Of a DNA stretch of 7,069 bases, positions 5,278 to 7,069 are shown piece by piece (positions within the stretch are counted from its first letter, which is position 1; each line of letters opens with the position of its first letter). The position numbers and the translations under genes are program-made. Source of the DNA: an uncultured Saprospiraceae bacterium. GTDB lineage: Bacteria > Bacteroidota > Bacteroidia > Chitinophagales > Saprospiraceae. A model generated the notes under the pieces. That model ran no database searches and had not been told where the DNA came from. It was given only the letters and a program-made list of their open reading frames with translations. The DNA lies in NCBI GenBank assembly GCA_938033975.1, contig CALHKJ010000504.1:1-7069 (forward strand), read 5' to 3'.

Positions 5278-6231
5278 ATGAGCAATCGTACGATACCTGT
5301 TGTGGATCTTTCCACTTTCGTAAATGGCAATGAAGCTGAAAGACAAGCATTTGTGGATAAATTAGGAAAAGCATTTCACGAAGTTGGTTTTGTCGGAGTT
5401 GTGAATCATGGCGTGCCAAAGGAATTGGTAGACAATTTCTACAAAGCATCTAAAGAGTTTTTCTCTTTGCCTGTTTCCCAAAAACGAACATTTAAAATAG
5501 ATGGATTGGCAGGTCAAAGAGGTTATACTTCTTTCGGAACAGAACATGCCAAACAATCTCAAGTTGCAGATTTGAAAGAGTTTTTTCAAGTAGGTCAATT
5601 CGTTAGTCCTGACCATCCATTGAAGGATCAATATCCAGACAATGTAGATGTGACGGCTGTAGATAACTTCAATCAACTCAGTAAGGATTTGTACAAGGCC
5701 TTTGAATCTTCGGGAGGTCATCTTTTGAGAGCGATTGCTTTGCATTTGAATCTAGATGAACACTTTTTTGATGGACAAATAAAAGATGGCAATTCAATTT
5801 TAAGAACCATTCATTATCCACCAATTACTGAGGAACCAAGATCAGCTATTCGAGCGGAACAGCATGAAGACATCAATCTTATAACTTTATTGGTAGGAGC
5901 CTCAGCAGGAGGGTTACAATTATTGAATGCACAAAACGAATGGCTTGATATTACTCCAGGAGAAAACGAAATCGTGATCAATGTTGGAGACATGCTTCAA
6001 AGATTTACCAATAATTATTTGAAATCAACAACACATAGGGTTGTTAATCCTCCAAGAGAGCAATGGCATGTGCCTAGGCTATCTATCCCTTTTTTCCTTC
6101 ACCCAGTAAGTCAAATGGACTTAAGTTGCCTTGAAACTTGTGTTACTGAAGAGAGACCATTGGCCTACGAGCCAATAACGGCGGGGGATTACCTTGATGA
6201 AAGGTTAAGAGAAATAGGTCTTAAAAAGTAA
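5278..6231 (+). CDS. Isopenicillin N synthase-like 2-oxoglutarate/Fe(II) oxygenase
   Basis: The 317-aa protein is a soluble non-heme iron dioxygenase. The N-terminal DIOX_N-type part opens with TIPVVDLSTF (5-14) and contains FHEVGFVGVVNHGVP (33-47) and SLPVSQKR (63-70). The catalytic double-stranded beta-helix carries the iron ligands H196 and D198 in QHEDINLITLL and H253 in STTHRVVNP. The R267-x-S269 pair in PRLSIPFF would bind the 2-oxoglutarate carboxylate. The R-x-S pair favours 2-oxoglutarate use. True isopenicillin N synthases also belong to this family, but no beta-lactam biosynthesis genes are near. The natural substrate cannot be deduced. It starts 12 nt after gldB stops, so the two probably share a transcript, although no functional link is evident. 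The ATG at 5278 places the conserved IPVVDLS close to the N-terminus, as usual for the family. The protein is full length with no missing key residue. Confidence 0.92.
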   Translation: MSNRTIPVVDLSTFVNGNEAERQAFVDKLGKAFHEVGFVGVVNHGVPKELVDNFYKASKEFFSLPVSQKRTFKIDGLAGQRGYTSFGTEHAKQSQVADLKEFFQVGQFVSPDHPLKDQYPDNVDVTAVDNFNQLSKDLYKAFESSGGHLLRAIALHLNLDEHFFDGQIKDGNSILRTIHYPPITEEPRSAIRAEQHEDINLITLLVGASAGGLQLLNAQNEWLDITPGENEIVINVGDMLQRFTNNYLKSTTHRVVNPPREQWHVPRLSIPFFLHPVSQMDLSCLETCVTEERPLAYEPITAGDYLDERLREIGLKK

Positions 6232-6254
6232 GCCTATTTATATTTTAAAAGGAC

Positions 6255-6262
6255 TATATTTG
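6255..6262 (+). promoter_or_regulatory. Putative Bacteroidota -7 element for tatA
   Basis: TATATTTG matches TAnnTTTG exactly and lies 15 nt before the tatA ATG, in the short gap after the oxygenase gene. A start a few bases downstream would leave a leader of about 10 nt. No TTG is found at the expected -33 spacing, so the site is only half supported. Confidence 0.4.
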
Positions 6263-6277
6263 TAAAAACTTACTACG

Positions 6278-6466
6278 ATGATGAATCTATTTCTAGGCGG
6301 ACAGGAAATTTTAATTGTAGCATTGGTAATCTTGGTATTATTCGGTGGTAGAAAGATTCCTGAATTAATGCGAGGTCTTGGACAAGGTATTAAAGAGTTT
6401 AATAAGGCCAAGGCAAATATTGAAACGGAAGTAAATGAAAGTATCAAAGAATTGGAGGATAAGTAA
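6278..6466 (+). CDS. tatA: Twin-arginine translocase subunit TatA/TatE family
   Basis: The 62-aa protein is a small TatA-type subunit of the twin-arginine translocase, which exports folded proteins across the inner membrane. The layout is typical: a short periplasmic N-terminus with Q9-E10, one transmembrane helix (about residues 10-22, EILIVALVILVLF), the FGG hinge (22-24), then the amphipathic helix RKIPELMRGLGQGIKEFNKA (25-44) and a charged tail. The length suits Bacteroidota TatA proteins. Two consecutive ATG codons (6278, 6281) are both possible starts; the difference is one residue. tatC is not in the window. The gene is followed by a strong terminator and may be transcribed both from upstream and from its own -7 element. 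Confidence 0.93.
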   Translation: MMNLFLGGQEILIVALVILVLFGGRKIPELMRGLGQGIKEFNKAKANIETEVNESIKELEDK

Positions 6467-6490
6467 TTCTGCTCAATTCTTTCAAAATAT

Positions 6491-6523
6491 AAAGACTGTC
6501 TGATTGTTCAGACGGTCTTTTTT
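6491..6523 (+). terminator. Rho-independent terminator after tatA
   Basis: A 13-bp stem (AAAGACTGTCTGA, 6491-6503, with TCAGACGGTCTTT, 6508-6520) includes one T-G wobble and encloses the tetraloop TTGT. A T tract runs to 6523. It begins 24 nt after the tatA stop codon and separates the gldB-oxygenase-tatA set from the aminotransferase gene. Confidence 0.9.
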
Positions 6524-6553
6524 ATTGTGTTCAAGCAAAAATCAATAAAACAA

Positions 6554-7069
6554 ATGATGATTTCCTACAACAATGGAGAATATACCTTCACGGATCAAAT
6601 AACTATTCCGATTGATAACCTAGCTTACAATCGGTCATTCGGTGTATTTGATTTTATGAGAATGGAAAATGGAGTAGTGCTTTTTCTAGAAGATTACTTG
6701 GCAAGATTCAATAATTCCCAAAAGTTTTTATTTGGACAAGCGCCATATAGTAGAAATCAGCTAAAGGAAATTATAGAAACTCTCATTGAACTCAATAAGC
6801 GGAATGAAAGCACCTTTAAATTTATCCTTTCGGCAAATATTGTTGATGGAAAAATGACACCGCACTTGGTAGTTGTAAATGCACCTTATGAGGAATATGC
6901 TGAGACTTATTTTACAAAAGGAACAAGACTGCTGGAGAAGGAATATGTTCGAGAATTTTCAGAATACAAAACACTCAACTACCTAGCTTCATTTCAGAAT
7001 TATGAAAATCTAAAGGCAAATCAAGCAGTGGATGTGCTTTTTCATCACAAAAACCAGATATCAGAGGCA
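6554..7069 (+). CDS. Class IV PLP-dependent aminotransferase, N-terminal part (truncated by window end)
   Basis: 172 codons are open to the window edge, covering about the first 60% of a class IV aminotransferase (the fold of branched-chain aminotransferase, D-amino acid aminotransferase and aminodeoxychorismate lyase). Family landmarks are NRSFGVFDFMRMENG (26-40), at the position of the usual GxGvFEtiR segment; EDYLARF with R51 for the PLP phosphate; catalytic lysine K139 in EYKTLNYLAS; and the cofactor-contacting E171 in QISEA at the very end. The initial glycines of the first motif are replaced by N-R-S, which is somewhat divergent, so the exact substrate (branched-chain amino acids, D-amino acids or aminodeoxychorismate) is left open. 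ATG codons at 6554 and 6557 are adjacent candidate starts. A GTG at 6527 is in frame but lies next to the terminator T tract and is less likely. Transcription must start independently, after the tatA terminator, but no clear promoter was seen. Confidence 0.88.
   Translation, partial: MMISYNNGEYTFTDQITIPIDNLAYNRSFGVFDFMRMENGVVLFLEDYLARFNNSQKFLFGQAPYSRNQLKEIIETLIELNKRNESTFKFILSANIVDGKMTPHLVVVNAPYEEYAETYFTKGTRLLEKEYVREFSEYKTLNYLASFQNYENLKANQAVDVLFHHKNQISEA

Noticed and set aside
5362..5745. 127-codon minus-strand frame opposite the oxygenase gene
   Set aside because: It is antisense to a conserved, intact dioxygenase and shows no recognisable domain. The same holds for the minus-strand frame at 5017-5346.
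5278..6231. True isopenicillin N synthase (beta-lactam biosynthesis)
   Set aside because: Only the fold and the iron and R-x-S motifs are shared. No ACV synthetase or other beta-lactam gene is present, and many unrelated oxygenases share this family.

Overview
The window looks like chromosomal DNA of a gliding-type Bacteroidota, most likely in the Cytophagales or a related group. The reasons are a GldB-family gliding lipoprotein, a typical short Bacteroidota TatA, AT-rich DNA, start sites without a clear Shine-Dalgarno sequence, and several matches to the Bacteroidota -7 promoter element TAnnTTTG. The lineage is inferred from gene content and cannot be fixed further from the sequence alone.

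Left half (about 34-3877, all minus strand): a bacterial non-homologous end-joining (NHEJ) locus, transcribed ligD -> ku -> nuclease. LigD is a complete three-domain enzyme in the order polymerase, 3'-phosphoesterase, ligase, with all recognised catalytic residues present. Ku is a compact bacterial Ku homodimer subunit. An endonuclease/exonuclease/phosphatase (EEP, ExoIII-like) protein overlaps the end of ku by 8 nt, so the two are probably translationally coupled. Ku would bind the broken end, LigD would fill, trim and seal it, and the EEP protein is a candidate extra end-processing nuclease. That last role is inferred from context.

Middle (3878-4191): a 314-nt divergent intergenic region between ligD and gldB. 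It holds a mosaic of hairpin-forming repeats: two direct copies, one inverted copy and one half copy. The core is conserved, while the outer stem changes in both arms together. AT-rich palindromes follow, nearer to gldB.

Right half (4192-7069, plus strand): gldB, then 12 nt later an isopenicillin-N-synthase-like 2-oxoglutarate/Fe(II) oxygenase, then tatA 46 nt further on with a perfect TAnnTTTG element in front. A strong intrinsic terminator follows tatA. The window ends inside a class IV PLP aminotransferase gene (branched-chain / D-amino acid aminotransferase / aminodeoxychorismate lyase fold).

The points most worth following up are the ku-coupled EEP nuclease and the covarying hairpin repeat array. 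The rest is ordinary housekeeping or accessory content. I see no mobile element, CRISPR array, tRNA or rRNA.
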